Source: an uncultured Gammaproteobacteria bacterium | GTDB taxonomy: Bacteria > Pseudomonadota > Gammaproteobacteria > Arenicellales > CAJQKF01 | Direction: 5' to 3' | DNA length: 32,128 nt | Assembly (NCBI GenBank): GCA_905478855.1 | Contig: CAJQKF010000102.1 | Coordinates: forward strand, 1-32,128 | Part shown: in pieces, positions 1-8,747 of the stretch | How positions within the stretch are numbered: the first letter of the stretch is position 1 | How the letters are laid out: every line of letters starts with the position of its first letter | Notes under the pieces: model-generated | Seen by the model: only the letters and a program-made list of their open reading frames with translations | What the model was told of the DNA's origin: nothing | The model's database searches: none | Translations under genes and position numbers: made by a program

Positions 1-1
1 C

Positions 2-535
2 ATGACGAAGAAACCTGATTTGAAATTTACCGAATCCGAGCGGGAAGTAGCCGTGCCGGTGGCGGTTGTTCTGGAACGCACTATTGATAAGTCTAAAACC
101 TGGGTTATACCCCAGTGGAAGTGTTTTGCGATTGTTACGGGTGAGCATATACTACAAGAGGATAATCGGAAATTAATACACGAAGATGAGACAAAAAGCC
201 GCTACTTTTGGGGTGGTATGGAACTCAGGTTATATAAAGACGGTAGCGAAGGATATTGGTACAACCTGCTATCTGAGACACCATTCTTATTCGTTATTTG
301 CGATGGTGAAGAAGGGGCGAGCGAAGCTGAGCCCGGAATGATTACTGCTAATCAGGATGAAGCAACCGGATATATGGAATCGGATAGAATGGTATTATCA
401 ATACCAATGCCGGCTGAAATCAGAGATATAGTGGAAAAGTATGTGGTTACTCATTATCGGCCTGAGCAAAAGAAAAAAAGAAAACGATTAGATTGGGCCG
501 AGAATTCAGCATATGCAAAAAGACAAGAACACTGA
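2..535 (+). CDS. DUF3305 domain protein, formate dehydrogenase-associated
   Basis: This 177-residue protein resembles the DUF3305 family, recognised from the N-terminal stretch VPVAVVLERTIDKSKTW and the following WKCFAIVTGE. Family members sit beside DUF3306 proteins in formate dehydrogenase loci, and their biochemical role is not established. The protein has no signal peptide or membrane helix and ends in a basic Lys/Arg-rich tail, so it is probably cytoplasmic. The ATG lies one base from the window edge, so its ribosome site cannot be seen and the true start could be further upstream. It overlaps the next gene by 23 bases, which points to translational coupling. The family call is good; the function is unknown. 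Confidence 0.8.
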   Translation: MTKKPDLKFTESEREVAVPVAVVLERTIDKSKTWVIPQWKCFAIVTGEHILQEDNRKLIHEDETKSRYFWGGMELRLYKDGSEGYWYNLLSETPFLFVICDGEEGASEAEPGMITANQDEATGYMESDRMVLSIPMPAEIRDIVEKYVVTHYRPEQKKKRKRLDWAENSAYAKRQEH

Positions 536-1187
536 AACACAGTTAAGTGAGGAAGGCTTTTTATCCCGTTGGTCTCGTCGGAAAATAGAGATTTCCGGTG
601 AGCGTGATATCAACGAGATTGACATGCCGGGTGAGTCGCAACAACAAGACCAGGAAATTTCCGTTTCCGATTCAAAACCCGAGTCTTGGGGGGAGCAAAA
701 GGATTTAACCGACGACGACATGCCTGAAATTGACGGATTAACCTCTGATAGTGATGTTTCGATGTTTATGTCTCCCGGAGTAAGCGATGAACTGCGTCGA
801 TTGGCTCTTCGTAAACTTTTTAGGCGGGCCTGTTTCAATATTCGGGATGGCCTGGATGATTATGACGATGATTTCACCAGTTTCGCGGCTCTGGGAAACC
901 TTATTACGTGCGATATGAAACATCAAATGGAAGTTGCGGAAGAGCGTAAAAAGAAGGAGGAGCAAATAAAGGCCGAGTTAGCCGAAGATGGTAAGGATAC
1001 GACGGACGAGGTCGAACCCGAAGAGGACGAGGATTTTCATAAGCAGGATGCAGACGCGCAACGGGAAGAAGTAAACGAAACATTACCTGACTCCGAATCA
1101 GGTAATACAACTGAAGAAGATGCTATGGATGATCCCGTATCTGAACCGGATTTAGCGGTTCAGAAGAAAATTACGATTGATTCCTGA
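513..1187 (+). CDS. DUF3306 domain protein, formate dehydrogenase-associated
   Basis: This 224-residue protein matches the DUF3306 pattern. It has an N-terminal FLSRWSRRK motif (about residues 17-25) and a central ELRRLALRKLFRR block (about 93-105), followed by a GLDDYDDDF segment. The second half is a strongly acidic, low-complexity tail rich in Glu and Asp, probably disordered. It has no signal peptide or membrane segment. It starts inside the end of the DUF3305 gene and runs into the Fe-S protein gene 27 bases later, so the three look like one transcript. The role in formate dehydrogenase maturation is inferred from conserved linkage only. Confidence 0.8.
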   Translation: MQKDKNTETQLSEEGFLSRWSRRKIEISGERDINEIDMPGESQQQDQEISVSDSKPESWGEQKDLTDDDMPEIDGLTSDSDVSMFMSPGVSDELRRLALRKLFRRACFNIRDGLDDYDDDFTSFAALGNLITCDMKHQMEVAEERKKKEEQIKAELAEDGKDTTDEVEPEEDEDFHKQDADAQREEVNETLPDSESGNTTEEDAMDDPVSEPDLAVQKKITIDS

Positions 1188-1214
1188 TATTAAACGGATT
1201 GCAGCTAAACGAAT

Positions 1215-2873
1215 ATGAATAGTTATCTAGAGACGCTTAACCTGAATCTGGCGCACGATAGCGCAATCGCGCAATTACGTCATGAAGTACTCTCCGCAAT
1301 ACCCTGGGAGCCAACACCAACGACCAATGTTTCCTATGTTGCTGCGAATCGATTACTGATTATTGCCGGGCAAACTCTGACACAAGAGCTTAGGGCAAAC
1401 TTGCCGGATAAAATACTGTCGTATGTTGCAATCCCCTCGGATAAAAGCAGCGTAGTGCTTAATGCCGATACATATAACTGCGCAGGCTTAGTGGTTTCTG
1501 GTTATTTAGGCAAGTTTGAAGTTACCATTGAGGGCGCATCATCGGAAGGACAGAAAAATAATCTGGCAAAACTTTTTGAGATTGAAACCGGGTTGTTTGA
1601 TCAAGTCATCGATTGCAGCGACCAAGCATTAATTAGTGCCGCTATTAAGCCTCCTGGATATCATTATTACGATCCTTCAGCTAAAGAGTATCCGGTACTT
1701 GATCTCGTTCCAGATTTAATTGGCGAGTTTGAAAAGCCCCGTTATTTTGATTACAACCCCAATATTTGTGCTCACGGTCGAAGCGGAATCCCCGGGTGTA
1801 CGCGCTGTCTTGACGCTTGCCCTACAGAAGCCATCATTTCAATTGGAGAAGCCATAGAGGTTAACCCGCATCTTTGTCAGGGCGGGGGTGTGTGTGCCAG
1901 CAGTTGCCCAACCGGTGCTATTAACTATGTCTATCCGGCGGCAGAAGAACAAATTGAGTGCCTGCGTGTAATATTAAAAAAACTGCGTGAAAGGAACCAG
2001 AAGCGTGGAATAACCCTGTTGATTTTCGATAATGAGCATGGTCGGGACCACGTAATGAGTTGTTCCACTCAGCTGGCTGACGATGTTATTCCCTATGTAG
2101 TAGAAGAAATTGGATCAGTGGGTCTGGATATTTTATCTGCAGCATTAGCCTACGGAGCTAATAAGGTACTGTTGTATGTGCCTGAAAACATATCGGGGCA
2201 AGTTGTAAGTACTGTGACGGAAAATTGCAGTTTGATTCAATCAGTTCTGGAACAGACCCTTTGTCGGACTCATTCTGTTCAAATCGTACATTCGTTGGAA
2301 CCCTTCTATCATGGACAGAATGATGTGACAATTGAGAATGCTGCGACATTTTCACCGGTTGGTGGAAAGAGAAGCACTATTCGTGCAGCACTCACTTTCT
2401 TTAGCGAATTGTCCGCTAACCAAAGTTCAGTTGTCTCACTCCCTGATTCGGCATTATTCGGACAGATTCATGTTAATCAGGAAGCATGCACATTATGTAT
2501 GGGCTGTGTGTCTGTGTGTCCGGCCGGTGCGCTTCAAGCGGGCGGTGATACACCAGCATTACGTTTTATCGAGGCAAATTGTGTTCAATGCGGTATTTGT
2601 AGTCAAGCATGCCCTGAATCTGCAGTCACGCTTGAACCGAGATTGCATTTTGACCTTAATGTTGTTAATCAAGCCCGAACTCAGAAAGAAGAGGTTCCTT
2701 TTCATTGCCTGGATTGTGGAAAACCTTTCGCTACAATGGCGATGATTGGCCGGATGACCGAAAAGTTAAAAAATCACTGGATGTATGCAAAACCTGATGC
2801 AATGCGACGATTAAAATTGTGTGAGGACTGTCGGGTAAAAGACATGTTTGATAAAAATGATATGATCTCTTAG
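1215..2873 (+). CDS. Multi-cluster 4Fe-4S binding protein of the formate dehydrogenase locus
   Basis: This 552-residue cytoplasmic protein carries several ferredoxin-type motifs. The first begins at Cys185 with a CTRCLDACP segment and is followed by CQGGGVCASSCP. A second pair starts at Cys425 (CTLCMGCVSVCP) and Cys456 (CVQCGICSQACP). Near the C-terminus two CxxC pairs at Cys498/501 and Cys536/539 look like a zinc ribbon or another cluster site. The N-terminal 180 residues lack motifs. Proteins of this kind accompany DUF3305/DUF3306 in proteobacterial formate dehydrogenase loci and may pass electrons or assist Fe-S maturation; that role is inferred. A gap of about 200 bases with its own promoter separates it from the next gene. 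Confidence 0.8.
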   Translation: MNSYLETLNLNLAHDSAIAQLRHEVLSAIPWEPTPTTNVSYVAANRLLIIAGQTLTQELRANLPDKILSYVAIPSDKSSVVLNADTYNCAGLVVSGYLGKFEVTIEGASSEGQKNNLAKLFEIETGLFDQVIDCSDQALISAAIKPPGYHYYDPSAKEYPVLDLVPDLIGEFEKPRYFDYNPNICAHGRSGIPGCTRCLDACPTEAIISIGEAIEVNPHLCQGGGVCASSCPTGAINYVYPAAEEQIECLRVILKKLRERNQKRGITLLIFDNEHGRDHVMSCSTQLADDVIPYVVEEIGSVGLDILSAALAYGANKVLLYVPENISGQVVSTVTENCSLIQSVLEQTLCRTHSVQIVHSLEPFYHGQNDVTIENAATFSPVGGKRSTIRAALTFFSELSANQSSVVSLPDSALFGQIHVNQEACTLCMGCVSVCPAGALQAGGDTPALRFIEANCVQCGICSQACPESAVTLEPRLHFDLNVVNQARTQKEEVPFHCLDCGKPFATMAMIGRMTEKLKNHWMYAKPDAMRRLKLCEDCRVKDMFDKNDMIS

Positions 2874-2984
2874 TTTTCTTCTTGTACCTTGTTGAAATTA
2901 ATAGGGTAATTAAATTTCCGATGTATTTGTGTTATTTGCAAAACTTACGGATAAGGTAATAATCAGACATTTTGTATTAAAAAT

Positions 2985-3011
2985 TTGCAACACAAGAAAT
3001 TTTTATATAAT
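2985..3011 (+). promoter_or_regulatory. Candidate sigma70 promoter for the fdh structural operon
   Basis: A perfect TATAAT (3006-3011) lies 15 bases after TTGCAA (2985-2990). The spacing is shorter than ideal, but the surrounding 190-base gap is very AT-rich and no gene is seen in it. It would start transcripts for the TorD-like chaperone gene about 60 bases downstream. Confidence 0.45.
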
Positions 3012-3075
3012 CTACACGATAATTTATAGTTAATATTAATTTTTTAGTTTACAACCTTATTTTCGCGGAGTGCTA

Positions 3076-3714
3076 TTGGACGTTACAAAACGTGATGTAA
3101 ATACCTCGGAAGCCGTGAGTCACTCAGAGTTGGATGACGACGGCAAGTTACGTTCCGACACTTACGCTGTTCTCGCATCACTGCTAAGTAGCCCGCCTTC
3201 ACAGGATCTTATCGACTACCTTAGACACATATCTCCGTCAACCGACGGTGATATAGGGGAAGTTGGTAAGGCATGGCAGCAACTCAGACTAGCCGCATTA
3301 CAGGCGGATATATTGATACTGGACGATGAGTTTCACACCCTTTTTATCGGAGTTGGTCGTGGTGCAATTGTGCCTTTTGGTTCCTGGCATATGACTGGGT
3401 TTCTTATGGATAAGCCTTTAAGCGACTTGCGCGATGATTTAAAAGCGCTGGGTATCGAATCCGACGCATATGAGAAAGATCCAGAGGACCATATAGCCGC
3501 ATTGTGCGAAACAATGGCACTCATAATTGGCGCAGATGATATCGATGAGTCTCGCGAACGCCAGTTTTTTTTAAGACATATACACCCTTGGGCCGTTAAA
3601 TTTTTCAACGAATTACTTTCTGCGAAGTCAGCAGACTTCTATAAGCCCGTTGGCTTATTAGGAGTAGCTTTTATGGCTCTGGAAAAGCAGTACCTAAACA
3701 TTCAAACCCATTAA
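3076..3714 (+). CDS. TorD/DmsD-family molecular chaperone for formate dehydrogenase
   Basis: This is an all-helical-looking soluble protein of about 212 residues with the TorD-family layout. It has an early RSDTYAVLASLLSSPP segment, a central PFGSWHMTGFL region and a late HIHPWAVKFFNELL motif. Such chaperones bind Tat signal peptides of molybdoenzymes and hold the apo-enzyme until the cofactor is inserted. Its place just ahead of a Tat-signal molybdoenzyme gene fits this. Start choice: an in-frame GTG at 3070 overlaps the only good ribosome site, GGAG at 3067-3070, whereas TTG at 3076 is spaced five bases after it, so I use the TTG. The likely client is FdhA, and possibly the small Tat protein next door. 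Confidence 0.82.
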   Translation: MDVTKRDVNTSEAVSHSELDDDGKLRSDTYAVLASLLSSPPSQDLIDYLRHISPSTDGDIGEVGKAWQQLRLAALQADILILDDEFHTLFIGVGRGAIVPFGSWHMTGFLMDKPLSDLRDDLKALGIESDAYEKDPEDHIAALCETMALIIGADDIDESRERQFFLRHIHPWAVKFFNELLSAKSADFYKPVGLLGVAFMALEKQYLNIQTH

Positions 3715-3745
3715 ATTTATTATAAATGTCAGTGGAGACGTCACC

Positions 3746-3961
3746 ATGAAAAAATCGATAACGGAAGATGTTGAACAAAGTATTCCCCGTCGCGCTTTCT
3801 TAAAGGGCGCAGTAGTAACCGGCACAGCTATAGGTGGTGGCGTGCTATCTGGTCACGCTATTGCTTCTGACGTTATCGCCGAACCGCAGCAAGCAAAGGT
3901 GAATAAACGATATCGGGAAACCGAACATATTCGTGATTATTACAAGTCTGCCCGGTTTTGA
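3746..3961 (+). CDS. Small Tat-signal protein of formate dehydrogenase loci
   Basis: This 71-residue protein begins with a twin-arginine signal (SIPRRAFLKGA, Arg15/Arg16), a hydrophobic GAVVTGTAIGGGVLSG core and an ASDV cleavage-like site. About 35 residues remain after it, ending in the conserved-looking YRETEHIRDYYKSARF. It matches the small proteins described as formate dehydrogenase region Tat targets, which almost always precede fdhA. Its function is unknown; a periplasmic or membrane assembly subunit is a reasonable guess. It is preceded by a GGAG-type ribosome site and followed 66 bases later by fdhA. Confidence 0.82.
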   Translation: MKKSITEDVEQSIPRRAFLKGAVVTGTAIGGGVLSGHAIASDVIAEPQQAKVNKRYRETEHIRDYYKSARF

Positions 3962-4027
3962 GCTGAAACTGTAAGCCCCAATTCCCTTCATTCGAATAAA
4001 AATCGGAACATGTTCAGGAGATAACAG

Positions 4028-6895
4028 ATGAAACTTATAAGAAAACAGTCTAACGATGAGAATAATCAGTCATCGGGCGTTGGCAATTCGATTAACCGGC
4101 GCGCTTTCCTAAAGCGTTCCGGAATAGCAATGGGTACCGGGGCGGCGTCAACGCTGTTAACTCCGGGTCGAATGAAGAAAGCCCATGCTGCCAGTCAGGT
4201 AGCTACAGGTGATATTACTGTTAAAAAGAGTGTGTGCACCCATTGCTCGGTTGGTTGTGGTGTCGTCGCCGAAGTCCAAAATGGCGTGTGGACGGGCCAG
4301 GAGCCGGACTTCGACTCACCGCTTAATTTAGGTGCCCATTGTGCCAAGGGGGCATCGGTCCGTGAACATGGCCACGGCGAGCGTCGTGTTAAGTATCCAA
4401 TGAAGTTAGTGGGTGGCCAGTGGAAGCGAATGAGCTGGGATGATGCCATCAATGAAATTGGCGATGGCATGATGAAAATTCGTAAAGAGTCCGGTCCGGA
4501 CTCGGTTTATTGGATGGGATCTGCTAAGCACAATAATGAACAAGCATATATGTTCCGCAAGTTTGCGGCAATGTGGGGTACCAACAATGTTGATCATCAG
4601 GCACGTATTTGCCACTCCACCACTGTAGCCGGAGTAGCTAATACATGGGGTTATGGTGCGATGACCAACTCCTATAATGACATGCATAACTCCAAGGCGA
4701 TGTTGTTCATTGGTTCAAACCCGGCTGAAGCTCATCCGGTTTCTTTACAGCACATTTTTAAGGCCAAAGAAAGTGGTTCGAAGATGCTGGTTATCGATCC
4801 ACGCTTTACTCGCACCGCAGCCCATGCCGATCATTATGTGCGTATTCGACCGGGTACTGATGTGGCCATCATATGGGGCATGCTGTGGCATATATTTGAA
4901 AACGGCTGGGAAGATAAGAAATACATTAGTGAGCGGGTTTATGGAATGGACGAAGTGCGTGCCGAGGTGGCAAACTGGAATCCGACAGAATGCGAACGTG
5001 TAACAGGCGCTGATGAAGAAACCGTGCGTGAAGCTGCGAAAATGATGGCTGAAAACAGCCCAGCAACGTTTGTGTGGTGTATGGGTGGAACACAACACAC
5101 GATTGGTAATAACAACACTAGGGCTTATTGCGCGTTTCAACTTGCACTGGGGAACATTGGCACACAGGGTGGCGGCGCCAATATTTTTCGTGGTCATGAC
5201 AATGTGCAGGGGGCAACGGATTTTTGCGTGTTATCTCATTCTTTGCCAGGCTACTACGGGTTGAGCGATGGAGCTTGGAAACATTGGTCGAAAGTTTGGG
5301 GTTTGGAATATGACTGGGTTAAAGGACAATTTAGTAATGAAGAGGTGGAAGGGGATAAAGGTAAACCAGTTCATACGATGAATTATAAGGGTATTCCTGT
5401 ATCTCGTTGGGTAGACGGAGTACTTGAAGAAAGTATTGGGCAAAAAGATAATATTCGGGCAATGGTTTGGTCAGGACACGCGGTAAACAGTCAAACGCGT
5501 GGCCCGGAAATGAAAAAAGCCATGGCCAAACTGGATATGATGGTTATCATTGACCCATATCCAACACATGCCGCAGTAATGCATGATCGTACCGATGGTG
5601 TTTATTTACTGCCCGCCTGCACGCAGTTTGAGACATATGGCTCGGTAACTGCATCGAATCGTTCGTTGCAGTGGCGGGAAAAAGTTATCGAACCGTTGTT
5701 CGAGTCCCTGCCGGACCACATCATCATGTACAAGTTTGCAAAGAAATTCGGCTTTGCAGATCAGTATTGTAAAAATATACAGGTAAGTAATGATGAGCCT
5801 CTTATTGAGGATATAACGCGTGAATACAACAAAGGTATGTGGACGATCGGATACACGGGGCAAAGTCCGGAGCGCATGAAACTCCACATGGAGAACAAAC
5901 ATACCTTTAATACTACAACCCTGATAGCAGAGGGTGGTCCGGTTGATGGAGAGTATTATGGTTTACCTTGGCCATGTTGGGGCACAGCGGAAATGGGACA
6001 TCCTGGCACTCCAATACTTTACGACACCAGTAAGACTGTTGCTGAAGGTGGACTGTGTTTTCGAGCCCGTTTTGGAGTTGAACACGATGGTAACAATATT
6101 CTGGCTGAAAACTCCTGGCCTAAAGGGTCTGATATACAAGACGGTTATCCGGAGTTCTCCCATGAGTTGTTGAAGAACCTTGGCTGGTGGAACGAATTAA
6201 CGGCAGCAGAAAAAGGGGCTGCTGAAGGCAAAAACTGGAAAACCGATCTATCCGGTGGTATTCAAAGGGTTGCTATTAAACATAACTGTGCGCCCTTTGG
6301 AAACGCCAAGGCTCGGGTCATAGTCTGGACATTCCCGGATCGTGTACCGATCCATCGTGAACCACTCTATACGCCGGATCGTGAGCTTGCAGCTAAGTAT
6401 CCGACTTATGAAGATCGTAAACGATTCTATCGCTTACCAACGAGATACGGTTCTATCCAGGCCCAGGATTTTTCTAAGGATTTTCCTATGGTATTTACGA
6501 GCGGACGTCTGGTTGAGTATGAAGGGGGTGGTGAGGAATCCCGCTCGAATCCATGGCTGGCAGAGCTGCAACAAGATATGTTCTGTGAAATCAATCCTAA
6601 AGATGCGAATGGTAACGGCGTTAGGGATGGAAGTATGGTTTGGATTGAAAGTCCCGAAGGCTCCAGGATCAAGGTTAAGGCTATGATTACAAACCGGGTT
6701 GCGCCAGGCGTTATTTTCACACCGTTTCATTTCGGCGGATGGTACGAGGGTAAGGACCTGGTGGATAAGTATCCGGAAGGTACCGAACCTTATGTTCGTG
6801 GGGAAGCCTGTAACACGGCATTTACCTACGGATATGATTCTGTAACCCAAATGCAAGAGACGAAAGTTACTCTATGTCGTGTCAAAGCCGTATAG
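4028..6895 (+). CDS. fdhA: Formate dehydrogenase catalytic (alpha) subunit, cysteine type
   Basis: This 955-residue molybdopterin oxidoreductase oxidises formate to CO2. It has a Tat signal (NRRAFLKRSG, Arg24/Arg25), so the mature enzyme is expected in the periplasm, anchored by FdhC. The N-terminal [4Fe-4S] ligands are Cys70, Cys73, Cys77 and Cys105, and Lys107 is the conserved residue between the cluster and the cofactor. The metal ligand is Cys195 in ARICHSTT, encoded by TGC, so no selenocysteine machinery is needed. The usual His follows it (His196). The C-terminal molybdopterin dinucleotide-binding domain is complete (VFTSGRLVEYEGGGEESRSN onward). A strong AGGAG ribosome site precedes the ATG. 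FdhB follows after 16 bases. Confidence 0.95.
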   Translation: MKLIRKQSNDENNQSSGVGNSINRRAFLKRSGIAMGTGAASTLLTPGRMKKAHAASQVATGDITVKKSVCTHCSVGCGVVAEVQNGVWTGQEPDFDSPLNLGAHCAKGASVREHGHGERRVKYPMKLVGGQWKRMSWDDAINEIGDGMMKIRKESGPDSVYWMGSAKHNNEQAYMFRKFAAMWGTNNVDHQARICHSTTVAGVANTWGYGAMTNSYNDMHNSKAMLFIGSNPAEAHPVSLQHIFKAKESGSKMLVIDPRFTRTAAHADHYVRIRPGTDVAIIWGMLWHIFENGWEDKKYISERVYGMDEVRAEVANWNPTECERVTGADEETVREAAKMMAENSPATFVWCMGGTQHTIGNNNTRAYCAFQLALGNIGTQGGGANIFRGHDNVQGATDFCVLSHSLPGYYGLSDGAWKHWSKVWGLEYDWVKGQFSNEEVEGDKGKPVHTMNYKGIPVSRWVDGVLEESIGQKDNIRAMVWSGHAVNSQTRGPEMKKAMAKLDMMVIIDPYPTHAAVMHDRTDGVYLLPACTQFETYGSVTASNRSLQWREKVIEPLFESLPDHIIMYKFAKKFGFADQYCKNIQVSNDEPLIEDITREYNKGMWTIGYTGQSPERMKLHMENKHTFNTTTLIAEGGPVDGEYYGLPWPCWGTAEMGHPGTPILYDTSKTVAEGGLCFRARFGVEHDGNNILAENSWPKGSDIQDGYPEFSHELLKNLGWWNELTAAEKGAAEGKNWKTDLSGGIQRVAIKHNCAPFGNAKARVIVWTFPDRVPIHREPLYTPDRELAAKYPTYEDRKRFYRLPTRYGSIQAQDFSKDFPMVFTSGRLVEYEGGGEESRSNPWLAELQQDMFCEINPKDANGNGVRDGSMVWIESPEGSRIKVKAMITNRVAPGVIFTPFHFGGWYEGKDLVDKYPEGTEPYVRGEACNTAFTYGYDSVTQMQETKVTLCRVKAV

Positions 6896-6911
6896 GCCGG
6901 AGAAAATAAAG

Positions 6912-7508
6912 ATGGCAAGAATGAAATTTTTATGTGATGCCGAACGCTGCATCGAGTGTAACGGCTGTGTCACCGCGTGTAAGAACGAAAACGAAGTTCC
7001 CTGGGGTGTGAATCGTCGGCGTGTCATTACACTGGGTGATGGTGAGTCTGGCGAAAAATCTATTTCGGTTGCTTGTATGCATTGTACTGATGCACCGTGC
7101 GCCGCCGTTTGTCCAGTTGACTGCTTTTCCACCACCGACGACGGAATCGTACTGCATGATAAGGATCTATGCATAGGATGTGGCTATTGTTCCTACGCTT
7201 GTCCATTCGGTGCTCCGCAGTATCCTCAAAAAGAAGCCTTTGGTGTACGTGGCAAAATGGACAAATGCACGTTCTGTGCGGGTGGACCTGGGGATGAAGA
7301 TAATAATTCACCGGCTGAAATTGAGAAATACGGTCGTAACCGGATTGCCGAAGGTAAGCTGCCGCTTTGTGCAGAAATGTGTTCCACCAAAGCACTACTT
7401 GCTGGTGACAGCGATATGGTTTCGGATATTTATCGCGAGCGAATTCTTAATCGTGGTGGTCGTCCTCAAACCTGGGGTTGGGAAACAGCATATAACAAAA
7501 CCAGTTAA
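6912..7508 (+). CDS. fdhB: Formate dehydrogenase iron-sulfur (beta) subunit
   Basis: This 198-residue electron-transfer subunit holds four [4Fe-4S] clusters. The motifs occur in order: CIECNGCVTACKNE, CMHCTDAPCAAVCPV, CIGCGYCSYACPFG, and CTFC paired with a later CAEMC. It carries electrons from FdhA to the cytochrome b subunit. It has no Tat signal of its own and is expected to be exported with FdhA. An in-frame GTG at 6879 would overlap fdhA, but the ATG at 6912 has a GGAG upstream and gives the usual family N-terminus, so I use 6912. It lacks a long C-terminal membrane helix, as in the short type found with FdhC of this kind. Confidence 0.93.
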   Translation: MARMKFLCDAERCIECNGCVTACKNENEVPWGVNRRRVITLGDGESGEKSISVACMHCTDAPCAAVCPVDCFSTTDDGIVLHDKDLCIGCGYCSYACPFGAPQYPQKEAFGVRGKMDKCTFCAGGPGDEDNNSPAEIEKYGRNRIAEGKLPLCAEMCSTKALLAGDSDMVSDIYRERILNRGGRPQTWGWETAYNKTS

Positions 7509-7518
7509 CAATAAAAAG

Positions 7519-7544
7519 GAACCCGGAAACGGGTTCTTACTTTT
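7519..7544 (+). terminator. Partial terminator or processing hairpin between fdhB and fdhC
   Basis: GAACCCG (7519-7525) pairs with CGGGTTC (7530-7536) around a GAAA tetraloop. The following TTACTTTTAT is T-rich but interrupted, so it probably causes partial termination or stabilises the upstream message. Confidence 0.55.
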
Positions 7545-7617
7545 ATAAATTGTCGGTGACAGTGCTTGGTTTTTGATCACAACGCTGACGATCAAAGTAA
7601 CTTGGAGAGTCATAACA

Positions 7618-8679
7618 ATGCAAAAAGCTAAAACTACAAAACGCAGCCGAATTCGCATGATGACCTGGTCATTGTTATTCATCGTTATGAGCGCGATGAT
7701 TTTGCCTACCGTGTCCTATGTTTTTAACAGCGACACGGCATATGCGCAGGTGCAGAATAATGAAAACCAGCGATCGAACTTTTGGCGGGCTGTAAAAGAT
7801 GGAAATGTTGGTTATAGCGCGGTATCAGGCGAAGAGAGCGGTGTATTTATCAATCAGAGCGGGCAAAACTGGCGGGAGATGCGATCAGGTTGGTTACAGG
7901 AAATTGGCGGTTGGACTATTATGGGTAGCCTTATCGCAATTGCTTTGTTCTATCTGGTGCGCGGGCGACTTAAACTTCAAGCCGCGCGCTCAGGCAAGAT
8001 GGTTCCGCGTTGGAAATTCTGGGAACGAATAATGCATTGGTACACGGCTATTTTATTCGTAGTATTAGCCATTACCGGACTAAGCATGCTCTTTGGTCGA
8101 ACTGTACTCATTCCTTTATTAGGCAGTAAAGGCTTTGCTTTGTGGGCAAATCTTTCAATCAATGTGCACAATATAGTCGGCCCGTTGTTCTCAATTGGCG
8201 TTTTCGCTATGCTACTTTTCTGGGCTAAAAATAATATTCCTAACGGCACTGATTTAAAATGGTTTGCATCAGGTGGTGGAATTATTGGCAATTCTCACCC
8301 CAGTGCCGGCAAAGCCAATGGTGGTGAGAAAGTTTGGTACTGGATCGTGATTTTTGTCGGCTTGATAGCTGTTTGTGGTTCGGGCTTTGCCTTAATTGGG
8401 TGGCTAGCGCAATTAGGCCTTGGAGATACCACGCGACTGACCATGCAGAACATGCACCAAATTCACGCAGTCGCGGCTGTGGTCTGGATTGTGGTTTTCT
8501 TTGGTCATGCGTACATCGGCACGGTCGGAACCGAAGGTGCCCTTGAGGGTATGACAACAGGACAGGTTAGCGTAGAGTGGGCAAAAGAGCACCACGACCT
8601 TTGGTATGATGAAGTGAAGCATCAGCAGCAATCCGAACAAATCCCCAACTCGGCAGATGCAAAAACTTCAGTTAGCTGA
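7618..8679 (+). CDS. fdhC: Formate dehydrogenase cytochrome b (gamma) subunit
   Basis: This 353-residue membrane protein accepts electrons from FdhB and passes them to the quinone pool. A signal-like helix (about 15-37) ends in AYA before Gln44. Further membrane helices lie near 99-115, 141-160, 184-203, 239-262 and 281-300. Candidate haem b ligands are His140 (ERIMHWYT), His184, His280/His283 and His297 (FFGHAYIG). The C-terminal MTTGQVSVEWAKEHHDLWYDEV region is typical of the long gamma subunits. The start is the ATG at 7618, preceded by TTGGAG; a longer in-frame reading from 7573 lacks a ribosome site. It lies beyond a hairpin after fdhB and before a strong terminator. Confidence 0.93.
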   Translation: MQKAKTTKRSRIRMMTWSLLFIVMSAMILPTVSYVFNSDTAYAQVQNNENQRSNFWRAVKDGNVGYSAVSGEESGVFINQSGQNWREMRSGWLQEIGGWTIMGSLIAIALFYLVRGRLKLQAARSGKMVPRWKFWERIMHWYTAILFVVLAITGLSMLFGRTVLIPLLGSKGFALWANLSINVHNIVGPLFSIGVFAMLLFWAKNNIPNGTDLKWFASGGGIIGNSHPSAGKANGGEKVWYWIVIFVGLIAVCGSGFALIGWLAQLGLGDTTRLTMQNMHQIHAVAAVVWIVVFFGHAYIGTVGTEGALEGMTTGQVSVEWAKEHHDLWYDEVKHQQQSEQIPNSADAKTSVS

Positions 8680-8696
8680 TAAACAATGATTCAGTT

Positions 8697-8733
8697 AAAA
8701 ACCCCGTTAATACTAACGGGGTTTTTATTTTTA
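8697..8733 (+). terminator. Rho-independent terminator of the fdh operon
   Basis: AAAAACCCCGTTA (8697-8709) pairs perfectly with TAACGGGGTTTTT (8714-8726) around a four-base loop and runs into a T-rich tail. The 13-bp stem ends the fdhABC transcript; its A/T ends make it partly bidirectional. Confidence 0.9.
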
Positions 8734-8747
8734 TAAGTCGTAATAAG

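Noticed and set aside
4601..4618. A possible selenocysteine site in FdhA.
   Set aside because: The codon at 4610-4612 is TGC, an ordinary cysteine, and the reading frame is open throughout.
4745..5197. A 150-codon minus-strand ORF inside fdhA.
   Set aside because: It is a shadow of the fdhA reading frame with no ribosome site or recognisable domain.
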